A model generated the notes under the pieces. It worked only from the letters and a program-made list of their open reading frames with translations, was not told the origin of the DNA and did no database searches. Of a DNA stretch of 64,000 nt, positions 17,428 to 26,272 are shown piece by piece; within the stretch, counting starts at the first letter, position 1; the number at the start of each line of letters is the position of its first letter. The stretch spans positions 4,712,001 through 4,776,000 of the forward strand of contig NZ_CP013854.1 in assembly GCF_001698125.1 (NCBI RefSeq), in the 5' to 3' direction. The stretch comes from Pseudonocardia sp. HH130630-07 (GTDB lineage: Bacteria; Actinomycetota; Actinomycetes; Mycobacteriales; Pseudonocardiaceae). Position numbers and translations under genes: made by a program.

Positions 17428-18207
17428 GTGGCACGCGTACTCGGAACCCACGGCCCCGCCGTCCTGCTGCTGCCCGGCGGTGCGGAGCCCGTCGAGGGAT
17501 TCTTCCCCGGCCTGGCCGAGGGACTGGTGGCCGATCCCGGCTGCCGGGTCGTCCTGCACGACCGGCCCGGCACCGGGACCAGCGAGATCGACGGCACCCT
17601 GGCCGGCGCGTCCGCGGCGGTGCACGCGACGCTGGCCGGGCTCGGGCTGGGACCGGTCGTCGTGATCGGGCAGAGCCTCGGGGGTGCGGTCGCGGCGCTG
17701 CTGGCCCACGACCATCCCGAGGACGTCGCCGGGCTCGTCCTGCTCGACAGCTCCCTGGTCAACGACCCGGCGCTGGCGCGGACGACCGAGCGCTCGGTCG
17801 CGGTGATGGCCCGGCTGGACGGGGTCCCCGGTGGCCGCTCCGTGCTGCGGGCGCTGATGCGGTGGAGCACCGGACGCGAGGCGGACCGGGCGCGGATGGG
17901 CCCGGCGCACCGGGCGGCGCTGAGCCGGATCGTCGACACCGACCAGGCACGGCTGCGCGACGCGGCCGTGGGGCTCGCCGAGCTGGCCGCGACGTTCGAC
18001 GAGTCGCGGCTGCCCCGGGTCCCGGCCGCCGTCGTGACGGCCGACCGCAAGCCCACCTCGGGGATCCGGCGCGCCCACCGGCGGCTCGCCGACGCGCTCG
18101 GCTGCGAGCTGCGCAGCTGGCCCGGCGCGACCCACGCCGTGCACCTGTCCCATCCGGACGAGGTGCTCGCCACCTGCCGGGAGATCGTCCGCGCCGCCGC
18201 GCACTGA
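17428..18207 (+). CDS. alpha/beta hydrolase
   Basis: A 259-aa alpha/beta-hydrolase fold protein. The nucleophile elbow GQSLGGAVAA supplies Ser, the C-terminal ATHAVHLSHPD supplies His, and an acidic residue in VVTADRKPT is the likely third member. The early HDRPGTGTSE oxyanion region is typical. GTG 17428 follows the cobD stop by four bases, implying the same transcript, though no role in cobalamin synthesis is known for such proteins. Substrate unknown. Confidence 0.75.
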   Translation: MARVLGTHGPAVLLLPGGAEPVEGFFPGLAEGLVADPGCRVVLHDRPGTGTSEIDGTLAGASAAVHATLAGLGLGPVVVIGQSLGGAVAALLAHDHPEDVAGLVLLDSSLVNDPALARTTERSVAVMARLDGVPGGRSVLRALMRWSTGREADRARMGPAHRAALSRIVDTDQARLRDAAVGLAELAATFDESRLPRVPAAVVTADRKPTSGIRRAHRRLADALGCELRSWPGATHAVHLSHPDEVLATCREIVRAAAH

Positions 18208-18233
18208 GGTCGCCGGGCCGGCGCAGCGGCGGG

Positions 18234-18890
18234 TCAGGTCCCGGCGGCGTTGAGCAGCCAGTGGTAGCGCAGCCGCAGCGCCCGTTCCCAGCTGGCGAAC
18301 GCGGCCGCGGCGCCGAGCGCGATGTTGAGCCAGAGCGGCAGGTGGATCGGGGACACGAAGACGCCGATGTTCTCGGCGATCGGGGGGATCCGGGACAGCG
18401 GTTCGAGCAGCTGTACCAGGTTGAGCCCGACACCCACGAGGAGCAGGACGACCGAGACGGCGCCGATCATCCGGCTGGCGCCCGGGTGGTTGCGCTCCAG
18501 GCCGGCCCGGCGCCCCTCGCCGGACCTCGGGTCCGGGGTGAGCTGGTGCGCGACGCCGTCGTGGGTCACGTAGTGGCAGCGCTTGACCCCGACGCCGCTC
18601 GTCGCCACCTCGATCGCGCCGCCCTCGACCGGGAGCACCGCGGGCACCGTGGACTCGGCGTGGTGGCGGCCGTCGCGGTAGAGCCGGGCGCGCACCCGGC
18701 CGTCCTCCCCGTCGCCGTGGTAGCGGACGTCCACCGAGTACACGACGGGGCGCCCGTCGTGACCGGTCAGCTGCAGGTGCAGCAGGGCCCGCCCGGTGAT
18801 CACCTGCCACCAGCGGAACGGCTTCAGCGGTCGCCCGTCGCCGCCCTTCACCCGCTGCACGGCTCGCCGTCGCCGCCAGTCCTTCAGCAT
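18234..18890 (-). CDS. membrane protein with N-terminal cytoplasmic domain, unknown
   Basis: A 218-aa protein starting at ATG 18890 after a GGGGGAGAC site. Residues 1-120 form a hydrophilic beta-rich domain (FRWWQVITGRALLHLQLTG, VYSVDVRYHGDG). It is followed by a helix near residue 145-168 (MIGAVSVVLLLVGVGLNLV) and another near 190-206 (LWLNIALGAAAAFASW). No family is recognised. Two operator-like inverted repeats lie 25-73 bp upstream, so its expression is probably tightly controlled by a repressor not encoded next to it. Confidence 0.55.
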   Translation of the reverse strand: MLKDWRRRRAVQRVKGGDGRPLKPFRWWQVITGRALLHLQLTGHDGRPVVYSVDVRYHGDGEDGRVRARLYRDGRHHAESTVPAVLPVEGGAIEVATSGVGVKRCHYVTHDGVAHQLTPDPRSGEGRRAGLERNHPGASRMIGAVSVVLLLVGVGLNLVQLLEPLSRIPPIAENIGVFVSPIHLPLWLNIALGAAAAFASWERALRLRYHWLLNAAGT

Positions 18891-18914
18891 GTCTCCCCCG
18901 TGGGTCGCGGTCGA

Positions 18915-18931
18915 CCAACACGCTGTGTTGG
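18915..18931. promoter_or_regulatory. operator-like inverted repeat, copy 1
   Basis: CCAACAC-GCT-GTGTTGG: perfect 7-bp arms with a 3-bp spacer, upstream of the membrane protein gene that starts at 18890. Architecture fits a TetR-type operator. Confidence 0.55.
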
Positions 18932-18946
18932 TCGCTGGTGGCGACA

Positions 18947-18963
18947 CTAACACGGTGTGTTGG
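18947..18963. promoter_or_regulatory. operator-like inverted repeat, copy 2
   Basis: CTAACAC-GGT-GTGTTGG: arms match at six of seven positions. Its centre lies 32 bp (about three helical turns) from the first copy, so two dimers could bind on the same DNA face. Confidence 0.55.
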
Positions 18964-19448
18964 TCGGCGGCCAACGGCGGGGCGACGGTCACTCCGGACG
19001 GGTGATCCGACGACGGGACGCGCTCGTCCGGACCGGGGCCCGGGCCGCGCGTGTAGCGGTCCCACACCGCCGGTCTGGCACCGCCGGTCCGGCCACCGCC
19101 GGTCCGGCACCGGCCGCTCTCGGCGTCGCCGTGCACGGGCGCGCCGCGCGCCCCTCGCCGTCGCCGGCGCACGGTTGCCGTGGCTCGGTCGTACCCGGTT
19201 CCGTTCCTCGCACCGGATCCCGTTGCCGCACGGGGCCGGGCCTGGTGCGGGCGAACAAACTCGTTGCGAGACAACGGATCCCGTGCGTCGTGCGGGTCCG
19301 GTGCGTGGTGCCGGCCGCTTCGCCGGCACCGAATCCGGCCGGACACGTGAGCCCGCTCCGGACACGGGGCGTCGCCTCGGGCGGTCCACAGCCCGGGTTC
19401 CGCAGGGCGACCCCGGGCCGAGACCGCGCGGGAAGCGCCGGAGGCCGG
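18964..19448. other. 485-bp region without a supported gene
   Basis: No open frame here has recognisable protein features. It contains three tandem 14-bp units (CACCGCCGGTCYGG) at 19065-19107 and two CGGATCCCGT copies near 19216 and 19275. It may hold the promoter of the leftward gene at 18890; otherwise nothing is seen. Confidence 0.4.
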
Positions 19449-20339
19449 TCACGACCGGGGCGTGTGCCCCTTCTCCGGCACCGCGGGGGCCCCGGCGCCG
19501 GTCCCGTCCGCGCCCGGCGACCCGGCGTCGGCGTCGGCCTGCGTGGCGCCGTAGCCGTCACGGCCGGAGAGCTGGTCGCGCAGCGAGCCCGTCCGCTCCC
19601 GCTTCCCCCGGCGCTGCAGCAGCTCCAGCCGGACGAAGATGACCAGCGCGACCAGGGCGACCACGCCGAACGTCAGCCACTGCAGCGCGTAGGAGAAGTT
19701 GCTGAACGGCGCCCCGCCGCCGGGCGGCTCGACCGGGATCGGGGTCAGCACGCCGGCCTGCCCGGACTCCAGCGACACGACGCCGGGGACGGGGGTCGTC
19801 CCGGTCGCCGCGGCGAGTGCGCGCGAGTCGGCGGCGTAGATCTGCCGGGTGCCGCCCTCGAACAGCGGGGCCCGGCCCTGCGGGTCGTTCTCGTCGAGCC
19901 GGAGCCTGCCCTCGACCGTCACCTCGCCGGGCGGTGCCGGGGCGAAGTCCGGGACGGAGGCGCCCTCACCGGCCGCCACCGACCCCCGGTTCACGACGAC
20001 CAGCCTGCCGTCGGCCAGCCGCAGCGGCGTCAGCACCTCGTAGGCGGGCGCCCCGTCGACCACGCGCAGCCGGACCAGGGTCTCGGCGGCGGGCTCGTAG
20101 GTCCCGGTCAGCTCGGCCCGGTGCCACACGTCCGCGGCCGTGACACCCGAACCGGCCGGGACGAACCGCGCGTAGGGCTCCGCGGGTGCCGCGTCGGCCG
20201 CGGCGATCGCCCGGTTCTGCGCGTCCCGCTCGGCCTCGCGGCCGAACTGCCACGGCGCCAGCAGCGTGTAGCAGACGACCACGAACGCGCAGACGACGCC
20301 GATGAAGGCGAGCCATCCGGGACGCAGCAGGAAACGCAC
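19449..20339 (-). CDS. SURF1 family cytochrome oxidase assembly protein
   Basis: A 296-aa SURF1-like protein needed for assembly of heme a-containing cytochrome c oxidase. There are two membrane helices (residues about 9-28, WLAFIGVVCAFVVVCYTLLA, and about 215-235, WLTFGVVALVALVIFVRLE) flanking an external domain with the family motifs APWQFGREAERDAQN and VVNRGSV. An Ala/Gly-rich cytoplasmic tail of about 55 residues follows. GTG 20339 is the start. It is divergent from cobQ and distant from ctaE and qcrCAB, which it would support. Confidence 0.85.
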   Translation of the reverse strand: MRFLLRPGWLAFIGVVCAFVVVCYTLLAPWQFGREAERDAQNRAIAAADAAPAEPYARFVPAGSGVTAADVWHRAELTGTYEPAAETLVRLRVVDGAPAYEVLTPLRLADGRLVVVNRGSVAAGEGASVPDFAPAPPGEVTVEGRLRLDENDPQGRAPLFEGGTRQIYAADSRALAAATGTTPVPGVVSLESGQAGVLTPIPVEPPGGGAPFSNFSYALQWLTFGVVALVALVIFVRLELLQRRGKRERTGSLRDQLSGRDGYGATQADADAGSPGADGTGAGAPAVPEKGHTPRS

Positions 20340-20380
20340 CGGGCCAGGGTAGCCGGGGACGCGCGGGGGATACTCGGGCC

Positions 20381-21931
20381 GTGGCCGCCGAACCCGATCG
20401 CGCGCTGCGCGGTGCCGTCCTCGTCGCCGGAACGACCTCCGACGCCGGCAAGAGCGCCGTCGTCGCCGGCGTCTGCCGGATGCTGCACCGGCGCGGGGTG
20501 TCGGTGGCGCCGTTCAAGGCGCAGAACATGAGCAACAACTCCGTCGTCACACCGGACGGCGGCGAGATCGGCCGCGCCCAGGCGATGCAGGCCTTCGCCA
20601 GCGGCATCGCACCCGGTGTCGACCTCAACCCGGTCCTGCTCAAGCCGGGCAGCGACCGGACGTCGCAGGTCGTCGTCCGGGGGCGGGCCGACGGGCAGGT
20701 CTCGGCGCTGTCCTACCGGCACCGCACCGCGGCGCTGGCCGACGTGGTCGCGGACTCCCTGGCCGCGTTGCGGGACCGCTACGACGTTGTCGTCTGCGAG
20801 GGTGCCGGGTCCCCGGCCGAGATCAACCTGCGGGCCACCGACCTGGCCAACATGGGCCTGGCCCGGCGGGCGGGACTGCCGGTCCTGGTGGTCGGCGACA
20901 TCGACCGCGGCGGGGTGCTCGCGCACCTGTTCGGGACGCTCGCCGTCCTCGAACCGGCCGACCAGGCGCTCGTGGCGGGGTTCGTGGTGAACAAGTTCCG
21001 GGGGGACCCGCGCCTGCTCGCGCCGGGGCTGGAGCAGCTGCGCGCGCTCACCGGGCGCCCCACGCTCGGGGTGCTCCCGTTCGTCGACGGGCTGTGGCTC
21101 GACGCCGAGGACTCGCTGTCCGCCCCGGCCGACGGGGTGCTCGGACGCCCGGCCCCGCCGCGCGGCGACCAGTGGCTGCGGGTGTCGGTGGTCCGGTTCC
21201 CGCGGATCTCCAACGCCACCGACGTCGAGGCGATGGCCTGCGAACCGGGCGTCGCGGTGCGGTACGTGACCGAACCGTCGCGGATCGCCGACACCGACGT
21301 CGTCGTCCTGCCGGGGTCGAAGTCCACGGTGTCGGACCTGGCCTGGCTGCGGTCGTCGGGGCTGGCCGACGCGGTGCGCGCGCACGTCGCGGCCGGGCGG
21401 CCGGTGCTCGGCATCTGCGGTGGCTACCAGATGCTGGCCCGCACGATCGCCGACCCGGACGGGGTCGAGGCCGCCGCGGGCACCGTCGTCGACGGGCTGG
21501 GCCTGCTCGACCTGGAGATCGGGTTCGACCCGGTCAAACATCTCGCCACCCCGACCACGACGGCCTGGGGGGAGCGGGTCACCGGCTACGAGATCCACCA
21601 CGGCCGGGTCCTGCGCTCCGGTGATCCCGGCCTGGTCGGCGACGAGGGCTCCGACCGGGGCGGCGTGCTCGGCACGCACTGGCACGGCCTCGCCGAGAAC
21701 GACGGGTTCCGCAGGCTGCTGCTCACCCGGCTGGCGGCCGCGGCGGGCCGCACCGGGTTCGAGGTGGCGCACGACACGTCGTTCCACGCGGAGCGGACCC
21801 GGCAGGTCGATCTGCTCGCCGACCTGGTCGAACAGCATCTCGATATCTCGACACTTGAACAGGTGATCGGACACGGACCGGATCGGGACCTCCCGGTGCT
21901 GGCGTCCGGTCTGGCAGCCTCCCGGGGGTGA
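20381..21931 (+). CDS. cobQ: cobyric acid synthase CobQ
   Basis: A 516-aa glutamine-dependent amidotransferase that amidates four carboxylates of adenosylcobyrinic a,c-diamide. The N-terminal dethiobiotin-synthase-like ATPase has GTTSDAGKSAVVAG and FKAQNMSNNSVVT. The C-terminal class I glutaminase domain has Cys in GICGGYQML and His in THWHGL. Length is normal. GTG 20381 is used. Its stop overlaps the GTG of the chelatase gene by four bases, so the block 20381-26656 reads as one operon. Confidence 0.92.
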   Translation: MAAEPDRALRGAVLVAGTTSDAGKSAVVAGVCRMLHRRGVSVAPFKAQNMSNNSVVTPDGGEIGRAQAMQAFASGIAPGVDLNPVLLKPGSDRTSQVVVRGRADGQVSALSYRHRTAALADVVADSLAALRDRYDVVVCEGAGSPAEINLRATDLANMGLARRAGLPVLVVGDIDRGGVLAHLFGTLAVLEPADQALVAGFVVNKFRGDPRLLAPGLEQLRALTGRPTLGVLPFVDGLWLDAEDSLSAPADGVLGRPAPPRGDQWLRVSVVRFPRISNATDVEAMACEPGVAVRYVTEPSRIADTDVVVLPGSKSTVSDLAWLRSSGLADAVRAHVAAGRPVLGICGGYQMLARTIADPDGVEAAAGTVVDGLGLLDLEIGFDPVKHLATPTTTAWGERVTGYEIHHGRVLRSGDPGLVGDEGSDRGGVLGTHWHGLAENDGFRRLLLTRLAAAAGRTGFEVAHDTSFHAERTRQVDLLADLVEQHLDISTLEQVIGHGPDRDLPVLASGLAASRG

Positions 21932-24096
21932 GCACCGCCCCGGCACCCGCACGTTTCCCGTTCTCCGCCGTCGTCGGGCACGACGACCTGCGACTGGCGT
22001 TGCTGCTCAACGCCGTGCACCCCGGCGTCGGCGGCGTGCTCGTCCGCGGCGAGAAGGGCACCGCGAAGTCCACCGCGGTGCGCGCGCTGGCGGCGCTGCT
22101 CCCCGAGCTGGACACCGTCGACGGCTGCCGGTTCGGCTGCGATCCCGCCGCCCCCGACCCGGCGTGCCCGGACGGCCCGCACCCCGCCGCCCCGGCCCGG
22201 GCCACCCGGCCGGCCCGGCTGGTGGAACTGCCGGTCGGCGCGACCGAGGACCGGCTCGTCGGCTCGCTGGACCTGGAGCGGGCACTGTCCGAGGGCCGCC
22301 GCGCCTACCAGCCGGGACTGCTCGCCGACGCCCACCGCGGTGTGCTCTACGTCGACGAGGTCAACCTGCTCCACGACCATCTCGTGGACCTGCTGCTCGA
22401 CGCGGCGGCGATGGGCCGCGCGCACGTCGAGCGCGACGGCGTCTCGGTGTCGCACGCCGCACGGTTCCTGCTGGTCGGCACCATGAACCCGGAGGAGGGC
22501 GAGCTGCGCCCGCAGCTGCTCGACCGGTTCGGGCTGACCGTCGAGGTCCGGGCCAGCCGCGACGTGGGCACCCGGGTCGAGGTGACCCGGCGGCGGATCG
22601 CGTTCGAGGACGACCCGGTCGGGTTCACCGCCCGCTTCGCCGACGCGGAGACCGGGACGGCGGCGCGGCTGCGCGCGGCCCGCGAGCGGGTCGGCGCGGT
22701 GCGGGTCCCGGACGCCGAACTGCAGCGGATCGCGTTCGTCTGCGCCCGGTTCGACGTCGACGGCATGCGTGCCGACCTGGTCATCACCCGGGCCGCGGCG
22801 GCGCACGCGGCCTGGGAGGGCCGGGACGCGGTGGTCGCCGAGGACGTCCGGGTCGCGGCCCGGCTGGCGCTGCCGCACCGGCGCCGCCGCGACCCGTTCG
22901 ACGAGCCGGGCCTCGACGAGGCGGAGCTCGACCAGGCGCTGCGCGACGCCGAGGACCACCTCGATCCCGACGACGATCCGCCCCCCGAGGACCCGGGCCC
23001 GGACGAGCCCGGCCCCGGCGAGCCGGGCCCCGAGGACCAGGGGCCGGACGATGCGGGCCCCGACGGACCCGGTCCCGGCCCCGCGGACGGCGCCCCCGGC
23101 TCCGCGCCACCCGTTCCGGAGGATCGCCCGGGCGGCCCGGACGGCGGCGCCGGTTCCGCCGACACCGGCGGGCAGGACGCGCCCGCCGACCGTCCGGACG
23201 GTCCGCAGGCCGGTGGCGACGGGGAGGGACGTGCCGTCGTGCTCGGCGACACGGCCCGCCTGCACCGGGCCATGGCGCGGAAGTTCACCGTCCCCGGCCT
23301 GGGCGCCGGGGCGCCGGGGCGGCGCTCCCGGGCCCGCACCGACGCCGGCCGTGTCGTCCGCGCGACCGGCTCCGGCCCGGCCCGTGCCGCGGACCTGCAC
23401 CTGCCCGCGACGGTGCTCGCCGCCGCCCCGCACCAGGCCGCCCGCGGCCGCAGCGGCCCCGGCCTGCTCGTGCACCGCGACGACCTGCGCCGCGCGCAGC
23501 GGGAGGGCCGCGAGGGGAACCTCGTGCTGTTCGTCGTCGACGCGTCCGGGTCGATGGCCGCCCGCAAGCGGATGACGGCGGTGTCCGGCGCGGTCCTCGG
23601 CCTGCTGCGGGACGCCTACCAGCGCCGGGACAAGGTCGGGCTGGTCACGTTCCGAGCCGGGACCGCCGAGCTGGCGTTGCCCCCGACGTCGTCGGTGCCG
23701 GCCGCGCAGCAGCGCCTGGCGACGCTGCGGACCGGCGGCCGGACCCCGCTGGCCGGCGGCCTGCTGAAGGCCCGTGCCGTGCTCGCCGCGGAGCGCCGCC
23801 GGGACCCGCGCCGCCGCCCGCTGCTCGTCCTGCTGACCGACGGCCGGGCCACGGTGCCCGCCCGGCCCGGCGGCGACCCGGTCGCCGACGCGCGCCGCGC
23901 CGCCGGGCTGCTCGCCGCCGACGGGGTGCACTGCGTCGTCGTCGACTGCGAGAGCGGTCACGTCCGGCTCGGGCTGGCGACCCCGCTCGCCGCCGCGGCC
24001 GGCGGCGAGGTCGTCCGGCTCGACGAGCTGACCGCCGAGGGCGTGCGCGACATCGTCCGCAGCGCCCGTACGGCCCGCGCCGACCGGGCCGCCTGA
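21928..24096 (+). CDS. magnesium/cobalt chelatase-type AAA+ and VWA fusion protein
   Basis: A 722-aa fusion of a ChlI-like AAA+ ATPase (Walker A GEKGTAKST, Walker B GVLYVDEVNLL, sensor GTMNPEEGELRPQL) with a C-terminal von Willebrand A domain (MIDAS DASGSMAA), separated by a Pro/Asp/Gly-rich acidic linker at about residues 345-440. Such proteins act with CobN in cobalt insertion in actinobacteria (ChlID/CobST role). CobN is not in this window. GTG 21928 overlaps the cobQ stop, which links it to cobalamin synthesis. Confidence 0.85.
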   Translation: MSTAPAPARFPFSAVVGHDDLRLALLLNAVHPGVGGVLVRGEKGTAKSTAVRALAALLPELDTVDGCRFGCDPAAPDPACPDGPHPAAPARATRPARLVELPVGATEDRLVGSLDLERALSEGRRAYQPGLLADAHRGVLYVDEVNLLHDHLVDLLLDAAAMGRAHVERDGVSVSHAARFLLVGTMNPEEGELRPQLLDRFGLTVEVRASRDVGTRVEVTRRRIAFEDDPVGFTARFADAETGTAARLRAARERVGAVRVPDAELQRIAFVCARFDVDGMRADLVITRAAAAHAAWEGRDAVVAEDVRVAARLALPHRRRRDPFDEPGLDEAELDQALRDAEDHLDPDDDPPPEDPGPDEPGPGEPGPEDQGPDDAGPDGPGPGPADGAPGSAPPVPEDRPGGPDGGAGSADTGGQDAPADRPDGPQAGGDGEGRAVVLGDTARLHRAMARKFTVPGLGAGAPGRRSRARTDAGRVVRATGSGPARAADLHLPATVLAAAPHQAARGRSGPGLLVHRDDLRRAQREGREGNLVLFVVDASGSMAARKRMTAVSGAVLGLLRDAYQRRDKVGLVTFRAGTAELALPPTSSVPAAQQRLATLRTGGRTPLAGGLLKARAVLAAERRRDPRRRPLLVLLTDGRATVPARPGGDPVADARRAAGLLAADGVHCVVVDCESGHVRLGLATPLAAAAGGEVVRLDELTAEGVRDIVRSARTARADRAA

Positions 24097-24109
24097 GAGG
24101 AGGGGCACC

Positions 24110-24724
24110 GTGCCGCAGGGACAGGTCACCAGCACACCCGACGACGGGCTCACCACCCGCCAGCGCCGCAACCGCCCGCTGCTGGTGGTGCACACCGGCG
24201 TCATGAAGGGCAAGTCCACCGCCGCGTTCGGCACCGCACTGCGCGGCTGGAACCAGGGCTGGTCGATCGGGGTCTTCCAGTTCGTGAAGTCGGCGAAGTG
24301 GAAGGTCGGCGAGGAGGAGGCGTTCCGCGCGCTCGGCCGGGTGCACGAGGAGACCGGGCAGGGCGGTCCGGTCGAGTGGCACAAGATGGGCTCCGGCTGG
24401 TCCTGGTCGCGCCGTGCCGGCACCGAGACCGACCACGCCGCCGACGCCGCCGAGGGCTGGGCCGAGATCCGCCGCCGGATCGCCGGCGCCGCGCACGACC
24501 TCTACGTGCTCGACGAGTTCACCTACCCGCTGAAGTGGGGCTGGATCGACGTCGCCGAGGTCGTCGAGGTGCTCGCGGACCGGCCGGGGCACCAGCACGT
24601 GATCATCACCGGCCGGGACGCGCCGCCGGAGCTCGTCGACGCCGCGGACCTGGTGATGGAGACGACGAAGGTCAAGCACCCGATGGACGCCGGACAGAAG
24701 GGGCAGCGGGGGATCGAGTGGTGA
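24110..24724 (+). CDS. cobO: cob(I)yrinic acid a,c-diamide adenosyltransferase CobO/BtuR
   Basis: A 204-aa ATP:corrinoid adenosyltransferase attaching the 5'-deoxyadenosyl group to Co(I). The P-loop GVMKGKSTAAFG, the substrate-site WKMGSGWSWSRR-like stretch (HKMGSGWSWSRR) and VLDEFTYPLKWGW are intact. GTG 24110 follows GAGAGGAGGGGC. Its stop overlaps the start of cobB by four bases. Normal length. Confidence 0.92.
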   Translation: MPQGQVTSTPDDGLTTRQRRNRPLLVVHTGVMKGKSTAAFGTALRGWNQGWSIGVFQFVKSAKWKVGEEEAFRALGRVHEETGQGGPVEWHKMGSGWSWSRRAGTETDHAADAAEGWAEIRRRIAGAAHDLYVLDEFTYPLKWGWIDVAEVVEVLADRPGHQHVIITGRDAPPELVDAADLVMETTKVKHPMDAGQKGQRGIEW

Positions 24725-26211
24725 CCCGGGCGGTGGTGGTCGCCGCGCCGTCGTCGGGCAGCGGGAAGACCACCGTCGCCACCGGGATGATGGCGGCGCT
24801 GCACCGCCGCGGCACCCGGGTCGCGCCGTTCAAGATCGGCCCGGACTACATCGACCCCGGCTACCACACGCTCGCCGCCGGCCGGCCGGGGCGCAACCTC
24901 GACGTCGTGCTGCAGGGCGGCGCCCGGATCGCGCCGCTGGCCCGGCACGGGGCCCGCGGTACCGACATCGCCGTCGTCGAGGGCGTGATGGGTCTGTTCG
25001 ACGGCCGGATCGCCGACGGCGCCGGCTCCACCGCCCAGGTCGCGGCCGAGCTGGGTGCCCCGGTCGTGCTGGTGGTGGACGTGCGCGGGCAGTCCCGCTC
25101 GCTCGCCGCCCTGCTGCACGGGTTCCGCTCGTTCGACCCGTCGGTGCAGGTCGCGGGCGTGATCCTGAACCGGGTCGGCTCCGACCGGCACACCGAGGTG
25201 TGCCGCGCCGCGGCGGAGGAGGTCGGGCTGCCGGTGCTGGGAGCGGTCCCGCGACGGGCCGAGCTGGCCGTGCCGTCGCGGCACCTCGGCCTGGTCACCG
25301 CGGCCGAGCACGGGGCCGCCGCGACCGCCGCGGTGGACGCGATGGCCGGACTCGTAGCCGAGCACGTCGATCTCGACGCGGTGACGGCACTGGCCCGCCC
25401 GCTGCCGGACGGCCCCGTGTGGGACCCGGCGGCGGAGATCGCCGCCACGTACGAGCCGGCCGGGCACGGTGCCGCTGTGCACGGTGCTGACGGGCACCGT
25501 GCTGACGGGCCCGGCGCTCACGGGCCCGGTGCCGCCGGGCTCGCCGCCGACGGGCACTGTGCCGCCGGGCCTGCCGCCGGGCCGGTGTCCGCCGGGGGAG
25601 CGCGGCCGGTCGTCGCGCTCGCCGGGGGGCCGGCGTTCGGGTTCGGGTACGCCGAGCACGCCGAGCTGCTCACCGCGGCCGGGGCGGAGGTCGTCGCCGT
25701 CGATCCGCTGCGCGACCCGCACCTGCCGCAGCGGACCGCGGGGCTGGTCCTGCCCGGCGGGTTCCCCGAGGAGCACGTCGGCGACCTCGGCGCCAACGCC
25801 GTGCTCCGGGCGGAGGTGGCCCGGCTCGCGGCCTCCGGCGCGCCGGTGCACGCCGAGTGCGGCGGCCTGCTCTACCTGTGCCGCGACCTCGACGGGACGC
25901 CGATGTGCGGGGTCCTCGACGCCTCCGCCGCGATGACGCCGCGGCTGACACTGGGCTACCGCGACGCCGTTGCCGTGTCCGCGTCCACGCTGCTGCCCGC
26001 CGGGGCCCGGGCCGGGGCGCACGAGTTCCACCGCTGCGCGGTCACCCCGCGGGCCGGGGCGGCCCCGGCCTGGGGCTGGCGGGGCGATCCGCCGGAGGGG
26101 CACATCACGGGCGGCGTGCACGCCTCGTTCCTGCACACCCATCCGGCGGGGGTCCCCGGCGCGGTGGCCCGGTTCGTCGCGGCGTGCGCCGCCGGAGCGG
26201 AGAGGCGGTGA
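24721..26211 (+). CDS. cobB: cobyrinic acid a,c-diamide synthase CobB/CbiA
   Basis: A 496-aa glutamine-dependent amidotransferase of the cobalamin ring. The N-terminal ATPase domain has PSSGSGKTTVATG and FKIGPDYIDPGYH. The C-terminal glutaminase domain has Cys in AECGGLLYLC and His late in the protein. Between them a Gly/Ala/His/Asp-rich insert (about residues 250-290) is encoded by a 15-bp tandem repeat and is not part of the usual family. GTG 24721 is chosen for its overlap with the cobO stop. Confidence 0.9.
   Translation: MTRAVVVAAPSSGSGKTTVATGMMAALHRRGTRVAPFKIGPDYIDPGYHTLAAGRPGRNLDVVLQGGARIAPLARHGARGTDIAVVEGVMGLFDGRIADGAGSTAQVAAELGAPVVLVVDVRGQSRSLAALLHGFRSFDPSVQVAGVILNRVGSDRHTEVCRAAAEEVGLPVLGAVPRRAELAVPSRHLGLVTAAEHGAAATAAVDAMAGLVAEHVDLDAVTALARPLPDGPVWDPAAEIAATYEPAGHGAAVHGADGHRADGPGAHGPGAAGLAADGHCAAGPAAGPVSAGGARPVVALAGGPAFGFGYAEHAELLTAAGAEVVAVDPLRDPHLPQRTAGLVLPGGFPEEHVGDLGANAVLRAEVARLAASGAPVHAECGGLLYLCRDLDGTPMCGVLDASAAMTPRLTLGYRDAVAVSASTLLPAGARAGAHEFHRCAVTPRAGAAPAWGWRGDPPEGHITGGVHASFLHTHPAGVPGAVARFVAACAAGAERR
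25484..25585. repeat. 15-bp minisatellite inside cobB
   Basis: About seven degenerate units of the type GTGCTGACGGGCACC in tandem. They encode the low-complexity linker between the two CobB domains; because 15 is a multiple of three, unit gain or loss keeps the frame. Confidence 0.7.
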
Positions 26212-26272
26212 TCACGATCGATGGAGCGCGACCGCCGTACGACGTCGGCTCCGCTCCGTCGATCGTGATCAC
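26208..26272. repeat. 21-bp near-perfect inverted repeat at the cobB/cobE junction
   Basis: Left arm 26208-26228 and right arm 26252-26272 match at 20 of 21 positions around a 23-nt spacer. It contains the cobB stop, and both arms carry the in-frame start-like sequence GTGATCACG. In mRNA it would form a very stable hairpin over the initiation region of the next gene. Confidence 0.8.

Noticed and set aside
18964..19448. Open frames in the gene-free stretch before the SURF1 gene
   Set aside because: Composition is Arg/Pro/Ala-rich shadow-like sequence without ribosome sites or homology features.
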